From an uncultured Prevotella sp. (lineage in GTDB: Bacteria > Bacteroidota > Bacteroidia > Bacteroidales > Bacteroidaceae), in assembly GCA_905234145.1 (NCBI GenBank), contig CAJOGK010000025.1, positions 1 through 64,000 of the forward strand: a stretch of DNA of 64,000 nt, in the 5' to 3' direction. The notes under the pieces are model-generated. The model made no database searches. It worked only from the letters and a program-made list of their open reading frames with translations, and was not told the DNA's origin. Positions 21,645-30,336 of the stretch are shown one piece after another. The translations under genes were made by a program, and so were the position numbers. Numbering within the stretch: the first letter of the stretch is position 1; every line of letters starts with the position of its first letter.

Positions 21645-22619
21645 ATGTCTATAGAAGAATTCCTAGAAGAGTGGAATAACGCTTCGCCTTACGTTCATGT
21701 GCAGACGAGTGGCTCTACAGGTGCTCCTAAACCGATGCTGGTTGAGAAGCAGCGCATGTTGGCTTCTGCTCGTATCACGTGCGATTTTCTGGGACTGAAA
21801 TCTGGCGATACGGCTTTGCTGTGTATGTCGCTCGATTATATTGCAGGCAAGATGATGGTGGTTCGTTCCTTGGAGCGAGGCCTCAAACTCATCATCGTTC
21901 CCCCCTCAGGACACCCACTAGCGGTAGCCAACTCTCCACTCTCCTTCGCCGCTATGGTTCCCCTCCAAGTCTACAACTCCCTCCAAGTGCCAGAGGAGCG
22001 CGAGCGACTGATGCAGATTCGTCATTTAATCATTGGTGGTGGAGCGATTGACGATGTAATGGCTCAGCAATTAAAATCCTTTCCGAATGCCGTATGGAGC
22101 ACCTATGGCATGACAGAGACCCTCTCTCATATCGCCTTGCGTCGCCTCAGTGGTCCCGAGGCCTCCGATTGGTACACGCCATTCCCCTCAGTAAGCATTA
22201 GTCTCTCTGATGAGGATTGTCTCGTCATCGATGCCCCAGCGGTGTGTTCGGAACGCCTTGTTACCAACGATATCGCTACCTTGGCACCTGATGGAGGCTT
22301 CCGCATTCTGGGGCGTAAAGACAATGTCATCTGTTCTGGTGGCATCAAGATTCAGCCCGAGGAGATTGAGCGAAAGTTGCGGTCGTCCCTGCGCGTACCT
22401 TATTTAATAACACACAGGCCAGATGATAAGTTTGGTCAGATTGTCGTTCTCTTAACAGAGGGTTCCGTCGATGAAGCACGCGAGGTGTGTGAGCGCCTTC
22501 TCCCTAAATACCACCAGCCTCGGGCTTATCAGCATGTAGACCAGATACCTCTTACGGAAACGGGTAAAATTGCTCGTAAACAAGCACAATTAATAGCAAG
22601 CAATATATGGGAAAAATAA
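21645..22619 (+). CDS. menE: o-succinylbenzoate-CoA ligase
   Basis: AMP-binding VQTSGSTGAPKPMLVEK, STYGMTETLSHIA, ILGRKDNVICSGGIKI. Confidence 0.9.
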   Translation: MSIEEFLEEWNNASPYVHVQTSGSTGAPKPMLVEKQRMLASARITCDFLGLKSGDTALLCMSLDYIAGKMMVVRSLERGLKLIIVPPSGHPLAVANSPLSFAAMVPLQVYNSLQVPEERERLMQIRHLIIGGGAIDDVMAQQLKSFPNAVWSTYGMTETLSHIALRRLSGPEASDWYTPFPSVSISLSDEDCLVIDAPAVCSERLVTNDIATLAPDGGFRILGRKDNVICSGGIKIQPEEIERKLRSSLRVPYLITHRPDDKFGQIVVLLTEGSVDEAREVCERLLPKYHQPRAYQHVDQIPLTETGKIARKQAQLIASNIWEK

Positions 22620-23518
22620 TCGTAGCAGGCATTGGCCCTGGCAGCAAAGAAGACATTACACCCGCTGTATTGGATGCAGTACGCGAGGCTGATGCCATCG
22701 TGGGATATAAGTATTATTTCCAGTTTATCGAGCCCTTTGTAAAAGAGGGTTGCTTGTGTATCGATACGGGCATGAAGAAAGAGCGTGAACGTGCTGAGCA
22801 GGCTTTCGAGTTGGCAGAACAGGGGAAAACCGTTGTAGTGATTTCTTCTGGCGATGCTGGTTTGTATGGCATGGTGCCACTCATTTTTGAGATGGCCCAA
22901 GATCGTTCTTCAAATGTCCATGTCGAAAGCTTGCCTGGTATCTCTGCCTTCCAGAAAGCAGCTTCATTATTAGGTGCGCCCATTGGCCATGATACCTGTA
23001 TCATCTCCCTTTCCGACCTGATGACGCCATGGGACATCATCGAGCGAAGAATCCGGGCTGCTGCGATGGGTGATTTCGTCACCGCTATCTATAATCCCAA
23101 GTCGCATGGCCGTTATTGGCAACTATACCGTTTACAGGAATTGTTCCTGATGGTGCGTGCTGCTGATACTCCTGTGGGCTATGTGCGCCAAGCAGGCAGA
23201 TCCGAGCAGGAGGTAAAGGTAACCACACTTGGTGCCTTCAACCCTGAGGATGTTGATATGTTTACCGTTATCCTGATTGGCAATTCGCAATCCTATCTCG
23301 CTGATGATAAGATGATTACCCCTCGTGGGTATTATCGTGAGCAAGTGGACGAGGGTGATAAGATTGGTCAGAACATCATGATTGAGTCGTTTCGTACCAT
23401 CTCTGGAGAGCTGAAAAAGGATTATCCCATCGATCATAAATGGGCACTTTACCACTGCCGATTTCGATATGGAGAATATTCTCTATACGGATACAGGTGC
23501 TGTAGAGGCATTATATAA
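22607..23518 (+). CDS. cobJ: Precorrin-3B C17-methyltransferase domain (CobJ/CbiH); likely first half of a CobJ-CbiC fusion broken by a frameshift
   Basis: VAGIGPGSKEDITPAV, VVISSGDAGLYGM, SLPGISAFQKAASLLGAPIGHDTCIISLSD; the C-terminus runs into a CbiC-type N-terminus before going out of frame. Confidence 0.85.
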   Translation: MGKIIVAGIGPGSKEDITPAVLDAVREADAIVGYKYYFQFIEPFVKEGCLCIDTGMKKERERAEQAFELAEQGKTVVVISSGDAGLYGMVPLIFEMAQDRSSNVHVESLPGISAFQKAASLLGAPIGHDTCIISLSDLMTPWDIIERRIRAAAMGDFVTAIYNPKSHGRYWQLYRLQELFLMVRAADTPVGYVRQAGRSEQEVKVTTLGAFNPEDVDMFTVILIGNSQSYLADDKMITPRGYYREQVDEGDKIGQNIMIESFRTISGELKKDYPIDHKWALYHCRFRYGEYSLYGYRCCRGII

Positions 23519-23990
23519 TAAGGTAAAAGATGGTACTTTGAAGACCATTATAACTGATGTAACGATGGTAACGAGTGGTATTCGTAAAGGCGCGCTCCAG
23601 CGATTGGGCATTGAGGCCAAGTGCTACCTCAGCGATCCGCGTGTGGCTGAAATGACAACTTCCGAGGGCATTACCCGCACCCAGGCTGGTATCCGACTTG
23701 CCGTAGAAGAGCATCCTGATGCCCTTTTCGCTTTCGGCAACGCACCTACAGCCCTCATGGAACTATGCGAACTGATACGTAAGGGCAAGGCTTGTCCTGC
23801 GGGTATCATTGCGGCCCCTGTGGGCTTTGTGCATGTCAGAGAATCTAAACACATGGTAAAGCCTTTCAAGTCGATTCCAAAGATTATCGTTGAGGGGAGG
23901 AAGGGGGGCTCAAATCTCGCTGCTACGCTCTGCAATGCTATCCTGACTTTCGACGATGCCGCTCAACTAAAACCCGGTCGTGATTTGTAG
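23469..23990 (+). CDS. cbiC: Precorrin-8X methylmutase domain (CbiC/CobH), out of frame with cobJ
   Basis: IITDVTMVTSGIRKG, FAFGNAPTALMEL, AAPVGFVHVRESK. Confidence 0.85.
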   Translation: MENILYTDTGAVEALYNKVKDGTLKTIITDVTMVTSGIRKGALQRLGIEAKCYLSDPRVAEMTTSEGITRTQAGIRLAVEEHPDALFAFGNAPTALMELCELIRKGKACPAGIIAAPVGFVHVRESKHMVKPFKSIPKIIVEGRKGGSNLAATLCNAILTFDDAAQLKPGRDL

Positions 23991-24021
23991 ATTTTTAGAC
24001 AGAAGAACAAAAGGACATACG

Positions 24022-25272
24022 ATGATACGATTTGTGATAATAGGGATTACAGATAATCCGCAACCTTGGTTTCCACCAGAGGTTTTGGAGGTTATCAAAC
24101 AGGGAAGAATCTTCTCTGGTGGTAAGCGCCATCATGAGATCGTAGCTTCCTTCTTACCGTCTGAAGCCCAATGGATAGATATAACTGTACCCCTTGATGC
24201 TGTCTTCGAAGAATTTAATGTTAAATGTTTAGTGTTTAATGTTAATTCCATCATCGTTTTCGCCAGTGGCGATCCTTTGTTCTATGGCTTTGCCAATACC
24301 GTACAGCGCAAGCTGCCCGAGGCAAAGATCATCGTTTACCCCTCGTTTAACTCCTTGCAACTCTTGGCTCATCGCTTGGTGATGCCTTATCACGATATGC
24401 GCATCGTTTCGCTTACAGGTCGTCCCTGGCCAGAGTTCGACAAGGCACTCATCGAGCGGACAGATAAGATAGGTGTGTTGACTGATCGCGAACATACCCC
24501 TGTTACCATCGCCAAGCGCATGCTCGATTACGGCTATACCGGTTATCAGATGCATGTAGGCGAGCATCTTGGCAATCCCTTGCTTACGCTCGAAGAAGCC
24601 TCCCAGCGCAATTTCTCCATGCCTAATTGCCTTATCCTTTCTAAGGAAAATAATTCTAAGGAATATAGGCGCTCGGCTTTGCCGCTTGGCTCGTCCAAGA
24701 ATATAGGAATTCCCGATGCTGATTTCGCTCTGCTCGATGGTCGCGAGAAGATGATAACCAAGATGCCTATCCGTTTGTTGACCCTTCAGGCCCTCGAACT
24801 CCCTCGGCATCGTGTCTTCTGGGATATTGGTTTCTGTACGGGCAGTGTTTCTGTTGAGGCCCGTTTGCTGTTCCCCCATCTGCAAGTCTGTTCGTTTGAG
24901 GTTCGTCCAGAGTGTGAAGCGTTGATACACGAGAATGCCCGTCGTTTTGGTGCCCCTGGTATCGATGTGCATATAGGTGATTTCCTGGAAACAGACATTT
25001 CGGGGCTCCCTCGTCCTGATGCAGTTTTTATCGGAGGTCATGGTGGTCATCTTAAGGAAATCATGACCAAGGTGCTCTCTGTCCTTGCGCCTGATGGCGT
25101 GATAGTTTTCAATAGCGTTTCTTCGCCCGTCGTGGCTCAGATCATCGATCGCCCCTCTAGTCGCCAGCTATGGGATGAGGCCTGCTTTGCCCTTGGCTTA
25201 AAGCAGACCCCACCCCTCAAAATCCAACTCAATGATTATAATCCTATTGAGATATTAAAGGCGACACAGTAA
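24022..25272 (+). CDS. cobL: Precorrin-6Y C5,15-methyltransferase, CbiE-CbiT fusion (CobL)
   Basis: N-terminal tetrapyrrole methylase (ASGDPLFYGFANTV), C-terminal SAM-MTase (FWDIGFCTGSVSVEAR). Confidence 0.9.
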   Translation: MIRFVIIGITDNPQPWFPPEVLEVIKQGRIFSGGKRHHEIVASFLPSEAQWIDITVPLDAVFEEFNVKCLVFNVNSIIVFASGDPLFYGFANTVQRKLPEAKIIVYPSFNSLQLLAHRLVMPYHDMRIVSLTGRPWPEFDKALIERTDKIGVLTDREHTPVTIAKRMLDYGYTGYQMHVGEHLGNPLLTLEEASQRNFSMPNCLILSKENNSKEYRRSALPLGSSKNIGIPDADFALLDGREKMITKMPIRLLTLQALELPRHRVFWDIGFCTGSVSVEARLLFPHLQVCSFEVRPECEALIHENARRFGAPGIDVHIGDFLETDISGLPRPDAVFIGGHGGHLKEIMTKVLSVLAPDGVIVFNSVSSPVVAQIIDRPSSRQLWDEACFALGLKQTPPLKIQLNDYNPIEILKATQ

Positions 25273-25300
25273 AGGCTTGCACATGTGCAAGCCTTTACTG
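25267..25300. terminator. 34-bp perfect palindrome between convergent genes; likely bidirectional terminator
   Basis: CAGTAAAGGCTTGCACATGTGCAAGCCTTTACTG, includes the cobL stop codon. Confidence 0.65.
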
Positions 25301-25309
25301 ACGTCATCT

Positions 25310-25807
25310 TTACTTTTTGCTGCTTGATGATTGGGTCTTGCCTAGGACCCTACCCGTTTTTTTACCGACAGCAATGCCATTATCGTTGGTAACTACACAA
25401 TAGTAGAAGGCGCTATCAAATTCTTCTACGGAAAGCCTGAGGCGAGATTTTGTCGCTCCTTCTATCATGGTGCCACCTTCATTTGACTCCGTACTATTTT
25501 TGTACCATTGATAACTAATGGTACCTCCATCAGTGGCAGAACATCTGGCACTCAGGACATAGCCATCTTGTACTGTAATGGTTCTTGACCTGAGACGAAT
25601 AGCCTTCGATGCAGCTTCGTCCAGTTCTGCCTGGGTATAATACTCTACATCTATCTTCACATCCTTTCCTACTGGCTTCGTGAAAATCCATGTGCCATTG
25701 CCCAACTTGGTGAGCTTGATTTCATCATCTTCAGCAAATACAGCGATTGATGGGAGTGCCAGCATGATAATGATGGCAAATATGCTTTTATTCCACTTTA
25801 TATTCAT
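25310..25807 (-). CDS. Secreted Ig-like domain protein, unknown function
   Basis: Signal peptide; Ig-like pattern VLSARCSATDGGTISYQWYKNS...AFYYCVVTNDNG. Confidence 0.7.
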   Translation of the reverse strand: MNIKWNKSIFAIIIMLALPSIAVFAEDDEIKLTKLGNGTWIFTKPVGKDVKIDVEYYTQAELDEAASKAIRLRSRTITVQDGYVLSARCSATDGGTISYQWYKNSTESNEGGTMIEGATKSRLRLSVEEFDSAFYYCVVTNDNGIAVGKKTGRVLGKTQSSSSKK

Positions 25808-25831
25808 GACCGATTCGTTTTAAATAAGTGA

Positions 25832-26686
25832 TTAAAATGCCATGATGGCTCTTACACAGAAAGCATACGTCTTGTTGCCACTTTGGAATTTTTTAGTGTT
25901 AAAATAATAGTACGATGCTGTATACTTATCTGTCTCTGTCGCAGTCCAATAAAAGTATGCAGGACCATTCTTGTTGTCTGACTTATAGTATATTTTCCGA
26001 ATGATATCATCTTTCAGAAGTTTCAGATCGTCGACTGATGGCAAGCGCCAAGTAGCTCCTGCGATGGGATAGGAAGCTGCCCATTGGTTAATAACCGTAG
26101 CAGCATCTTTCCAAGTATACCATTTTGTACTGACATCCTCAAGTGCGATGGCGAGTCCATGATTGTCATTCGAATTTTTTGATAAATCATAGATAATGGC
26201 AATAGGAATGGCTTGATCATTCTGCGCATCTGATATTTGAGCATAGACCTTACCGTTATTAGCGATTACCCACCCGACTTGAATGTCAGACTTATCCAGC
26301 GTAAATGTTTGTGTCGACTGTTTTGCTTCTACCACTGGAACGCTTTCAACTTTCTTTTCAACCTTTACCTCTTGAGGTGTGGCTTCAACTTTCTTTTCAG
26401 CCTTTACCTCTTGAGGTATGGCTTCAACTTTCTTTTCAACCATATCCTCTGGGGTTGCAACTCTAACTTTGATACTTTTGATTCTTTTGAGTTCAGTTTT
26501 TGGCGGAGCTATCACAACAATAGATGTGTCTGCTACTCCTGATACTTTTCCGTCTTTGACCGTCAGACCATTTACCTTCCATCCCTCAGGGATGCCTATT
26601 ACAGAATTCTGTGCGCGACCTTCCAGGTGGCAACAGAAGCATAATAACATCAGAAGGCTTGTTCTTAATAAAAAACTTTTTCTCAT
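25832..26686 (-). CDS. Secreted protein with DUF1566/FISUMP-like C-terminus and Lys/Glu/Val repeat linker
   Basis: Signal peptide; WYTWKDAATVINQW...GATWRLPSVDDLKLL...YWTATE...FCVRAI. Confidence 0.65.
   Translation of the reverse strand: MRKSFLLRTSLLMLLCFCCHLEGRAQNSVIGIPEGWKVNGLTVKDGKVSGVADTSIVVIAPPKTELKRIKSIKVRVATPEDMVEKKVEAIPQEVKAEKKVEATPQEVKVEKKVESVPVVEAKQSTQTFTLDKSDIQVGWVIANNGKVYAQISDAQNDQAIPIAIIYDLSKNSNDNHGLAIALEDVSTKWYTWKDAATVINQWAASYPIAGATWRLPSVDDLKLLKDDIIRKIYYKSDNKNGPAYFYWTATETDKYTASYYYFNTKKFQSGNKTYAFCVRAIMAF
26342..26445. repeat. 39-bp tandem repeats (about 2.5-3 copies) coding EKKVEAxPQEVKx
   Basis: CTTCAACTTTCTTTTCAxCC unit recurring every 39 bp. Confidence 0.75.
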
Positions 26687-26952
26687 TGTTTAGCTTGTCC
26701 TTAATTCCGCAGCGTTTAATTTGAAATGTTTTTTTTAGGTTCCTGAGCAACAAAATGCTCATGATTTTGCCATGTCAATAATTCCACCTAAATATGTGCT
26801 GCGAGACAAAATCTAGAGAAATCATAGAATGACATGGCAAAGTTACAAATAAAATCTGAAATAATTGCAACTTTTGGCGGAATTTTTCAAATAATGGAAC
26901 TTTTTGAACGTCTTGGTCTATGCAAACTCGTTGATTTGAGCTCGCATTTCAG

Positions 26953-27291
26953 CTATTTTTTTAAATTTTTCTTATATTCTGATGGCGTTACACCGTATTT
27001 CTGTTTAAATAGTTGTCGGAGATTAGGCGCTCTGAAACCAACAGCACCTGCTATCTCACCAATAGTCATCTCAGGATGGCTATTAAAGAGTTCGTTGGCC
27101 TTCTCTATGCGAATCGCATTGATATATTGAGGGAACGTCATGCCATTGGCATTTAGGTTCAGTAACGCATTCAAACGATGGCGACTGATACCGAAACGTT
27201 CCATGATATTCTCGCGCATGAGGTCTACTTCAGCATAGAGCCGTTCCTCGCGGATAGTCGTGTCGATAGTTTCAAAGAGATCCTTTTTCAT
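26953..27291 (-). CDS. Stand-alone AraC-family HTH domain protein (112 aa)
   Basis: RFGISRHRLNALLN...MTIGEIAGAVGFRAPNLRQLFKQKYGVTPSEYKK; aligns with the C-terminus of 28430..30178. Confidence 0.85.
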   Translation of the reverse strand: MKKDLFETIDTTIREERLYAEVDLMRENIMERFGISRHRLNALLNLNANGMTFPQYINAIRIEKANELFNSHPEMTIGEIAGAVGFRAPNLRQLFKQKYGVTPSEYKKNLKK

Positions 27292-27297
27292 TTTTGT

Positions 27298-28266
27298 CTA
27301 TTTTAGAAGTTGTTTTTCTGATTTGTCGATCCAATAATTATGTTGCTCTCCACGCATTTGGAAAGTCAGGGTAGCATGATCCTTCGTAACATCGAGTTCT
27401 ACAGGTGCACCCATAATTAATGGAATACAGGTGTTTCTACCAGCTGGGAAGCCACAGCAAACGGGTATTTCAGGATTTTGGATATGTTTTGATAACATTT
27501 CCTCTACGCTATCAAACTGAAGGTCATGCCTTATAGCGAAGAACTCACCAAGGATGATGCCCGTTACTCTTTCGAGGTCACCTTGCAAGCGGAGCATATA
27601 GAAAAGACGATCGATAGCATGAAGCGATTCTTCCACCTCTTCTATAAAGAGTATAATGTTATGTTCTTGAGAAATGTGATAACGTGTACCGGCAAGGGCT
27701 GAGAAACTGGAAAGATTACCTCCAACGAGATGGCCTGTGGCGCGACCTGGATGATTGTTCTTATTGCCAGGAATTTCGTATTTTGGGATAATACCAAAGA
27801 GAACATCTCGCAACTGGTTTGTATAGAGTTGCTGTCCGCCTGCTATCTGGAGTGCCATAGGTCCATGAATGCTCATCACGCCAGCTGCATTTTGTGCAGA
27901 CAATAGAATAGTGATATCACCATGTCCTATCAACCATTTTGGATGCTGGTTATACAATGCTAATGAAATACGAGTCAGAAGATGGATGGAACCATAGCCT
28001 CCACGTGAACAAATGATGGCTTTTATATCGTCGTTTTCAAGTGCCCATCGCAAATCAGCAGCCCTGTCTTTTACTGTTCCTGCATAGGCTTCAACATCTT
28101 GTTTATTTGTATTTTTACCAATTACAGGCACCAATCCCCAACTTTTGATAATTTCAGCGGTTTGTAATAGCACGTATTCATCTATCCAATAGGCTGGAGA
28201 GATGACGGCAACCTTGTCGCCTTTTTGCAGAAATTGAGGTTGTTTTATAACTTCTTCTTGATACAT
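27298..28266 (-). CDS. Peptidase S66 / LD-carboxypeptidase family
   Basis: LQKGDKVAVISPAYWI, IICSRGGYGSIHLL, LIGHGDITILLSA, GHLVGGNLSSFSALAGT. Confidence 0.9.
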   Translation of the reverse strand: MYQEEVIKQPQFLQKGDKVAVISPAYWIDEYVLLQTAEIIKSWGLVPVIGKNTNKQDVEAYAGTVKDRAADLRWALENDDIKAIICSRGGYGSIHLLTRISLALYNQHPKWLIGHGDITILLSAQNAAGVMSIHGPMALQIAGGQQLYTNQLRDVLFGIIPKYEIPGNKNNHPGRATGHLVGGNLSSFSALAGTRYHISQEHNIILFIEEVEESLHAIDRLFYMLRLQGDLERVTGIILGEFFAIRHDLQFDSVEEMLSKHIQNPEIPVCCGFPAGRNTCIPLIMGAPVELDVTKDHATLTFQMRGEQHNYWIDKSEKQLLK

Positions 28267-28297
28267 GTTTTATAACAATGTCAGTATTTGAAATGCA

Positions 28298-28335
28298 AAG
28301 GTACGTAAAAAAGGAGGAGAAATAAGCAAAAAGTA
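28298..28335 (-). promoter_or_regulatory. Promoter of the LD-carboxypeptidase/HTH operon
   Basis: Minus strand: CTTTTTGC ... TACCTTTGC. Confidence 0.55.
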
Positions 28336-28370
28336 TGCACGCATTTGGGACGTGTCCCAAATGCGTGCAT
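28335..28370. promoter_or_regulatory. 36-bp perfect palindrome, operator-like (or terminator of the upstream gene)
   Basis: ATGCACGCATTTGGGAC GT GTCCCAAATGCGTGCAT; one arm repeated at 30243. Confidence 0.5.
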
Positions 28371-28429
28371 TTTAGGTGGGGTAAAAAACCGAATCCGATG
28401 TATCTGAAATGGTCTTTTCTGCCCCTTTT

Positions 28430-30178
28430 TTACATGTTTTGACGGTATTCTTGTGGTGTCATACCATATTTCTGCTTGAATTGTTCACGAAGGTTGGCAG
28501 GGGTAAAACCTACAGCCTCTGCGATAGCCGAAATGGTCATATTCGGATTATCGTGGAGCAATTTTATTGCCTCCGTCAGACGGATGGTATTGATGTAGCG
28601 TGTAAACGACTGACCATTTGCAGACTGGTTAAGCAGGTCGTTGAGTGCATGACGACTGATACCAAAACGATTGCAGATGTCCTGACGCTGAAGGTTCAGG
28701 TTAGAATAAAGGTGCTCATTTCGGATCGCCTGGTCAATAGTGACAAATAGTTCTGCACTGTCAGGTGAAATCGTGTCGATACTTTCTTTGGGCTCGTTGG
28801 TATCGTCAGTATCTTCTGCTTCTTCGTCAGGCAGTTCTGGCTGCATGCCGTTGATGATGCGTACCAATACACGATTTTTTTCGCTGATGATTTTCTGTTG
28901 GCGGCGATAGTAGAAAGAGACAACAGATAAGATGATCATCAGGAGCACAATGGTACCAATAATGATATTCTTGATTTCATGGGTGCTCTCTGCCTGCTGG
29001 ATAATAAGTTCCTGCTCTTTGGCATGATAGCGTGCTGCATTTTCGTGCGCCTCGCTGGCAATCAGACTATCACTTAGCACCTTGCTTAACTGGGCATAGC
29101 GTTGCATCAGGTTTAGGGCCTCGACGGTATGTCCCTTTGCTTTTGCTGCAACAGCCTGATCGCGAAGCAGGATAGCGTAATGTTCGTTCAGGGTATCAGT
29201 GCCCATACGTCGTATCCATTCGCCGCTGGTGGCCATGGCTTCATCGTACATGCCTAATAACATCTGTGCAGGGATAATCATTTTGCGGGCACTGAACGTT
29301 TTTCCGTAATTGCTTTGGTCAAAAAGCGTCAAATATTCATGGGCTTTTTGGGTATCAGAGCCTGCATAAGCTATAGCTAAAAAACCATAGGCTTGTGCAC
29401 GACTGAAATCGATGTAGCGCTCACGGTCACTGGGATTGTCACTCCACGACAATCGATAGCTGTCTTCTGCATAGTCGCTGGCATGCTGCTCATAGTGATC
29501 TAGTCGAGCAAGGATACTTTGGGCTAATGGAATAACCTCAGCAGGCATGTTTTGTTCGTTAAGGACGTTGATCTTACGTTTAACAGCGATAATAAAGGCA
29601 TCCATACGATCGATGCTGCCAGGTTTGTCGAGTTGACGTATACAATCATCGAGTTTGGCAATACCTTCGTCGGTTTGTCCCAAATGTGTCATCATCAAAC
29701 CGATTTCTGCTTCAGTACGTAGCAGTTCCACCTCTTCGTTCTGTTCCCGACATAAGTCTGCCTTTTGAATAGACCAGTACAGATAGGCCTTATTGTCATA
29801 TTTGTATCGACTGATCGAAATGAGCATGTTAAGTATAGCCCCTTTATTGTTTGGGTCATTCTTAACAGAATCATGTTGTAGCAGTTCTTTGCAGAGGATA
29901 AGGGCTGAGTCAAGATGTTGTTCTGTAAGTGACTTGCTGTAGATATTGGCTCGGATATATTTTTCTTTATATTCGTCAATGTTTCCAAGCTTTACAGCCG
30001 AGTCGAGCAGGATAAATGCTCGCTCAGGGTTAGTGGCACAGGCCACTAATATAGAGTCTTCTTGATAGGGTGTATCACCCAAGTTTGCTATCTTTTTTAC
30101 TGGCCTGCTTTCATCGCAACCAGCAAAGATTATTATAGCAATAGCTAGTATTATAATAAGATGTATGGTCTGTTTCAT
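28430..30178 (-). CDS. Membrane-spanning transcriptional regulator: N-terminal lipobox/signal, TPR-like sensor, TM, AraC-type HTH
   Basis: IIFAGCDESRP; TM IKNIIIGTIVLLMIILSVVSFYYR; HTH RFGISRHALNDLLN...FKQKYGMTPQEYRQ. Confidence 0.85.
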   Translation of the reverse strand: MKQTIHLIIILAIAIIIFAGCDESRPVKKIANLGDTPYQEDSILVACATNPERAFILLDSAVKLGNIDEYKEKYIRANIYSKSLTEQHLDSALILCKELLQHDSVKNDPNNKGAILNMLISISRYKYDNKAYLYWSIQKADLCREQNEEVELLRTEAEIGLMMTHLGQTDEGIAKLDDCIRQLDKPGSIDRMDAFIIAVKRKINVLNEQNMPAEVIPLAQSILARLDHYEQHASDYAEDSYRLSWSDNPSDRERYIDFSRAQAYGFLAIAYAGSDTQKAHEYLTLFDQSNYGKTFSARKMIIPAQMLLGMYDEAMATSGEWIRRMGTDTLNEHYAILLRDQAVAAKAKGHTVEALNLMQRYAQLSKVLSDSLIASEAHENAARYHAKEQELIIQQAESTHEIKNIIIGTIVLLMIILSVVSFYYRRQQKIISEKNRVLVRIINGMQPELPDEEAEDTDDTNEPKESIDTISPDSAELFVTIDQAIRNEHLYSNLNLQRQDICNRFGISRHALNDLLNQSANGQSFTRYINTIRLTEAIKLLHDNPNMTISAIAEAVGFTPANLREQFKQKYGMTPQEYRQNM

Positions 30179-30240
30179 ATTATGACATGTTCATTTCAGC
30201 GCACAAAGGTAAGAAGAAAAATCAATATTCAAGAAAAAAA

Positions 30241-30258
30241 GTATGCACTCATTTGGGC
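30241..30258. promoter_or_regulatory. Operator-like half site upstream of the regulator gene
   Basis: GTATGCACTCATTTGGG, one mismatch from GTATGCACGCATTTGGG at 28333; TACCTTTG -7 box between it and the start codon. Confidence 0.45.
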
Positions 30259-30336
30259 TTCGTTAAATATTTTTTTGTAGATAATATTTGGTGGGGTAGA
30301 GGGTTTTTTGTAATTTTGTAGGCAAAAATTGGGAAA

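Noticed and set aside
21540-21650. Imperfect repeats (TTATGTCT / AACAGATTAAC / TGTCTGTTAA) between menC and menE
   Set aside because: AT-rich partial matches without a convincing hairpin or conserved arrangement; could not be distinguished from chance.
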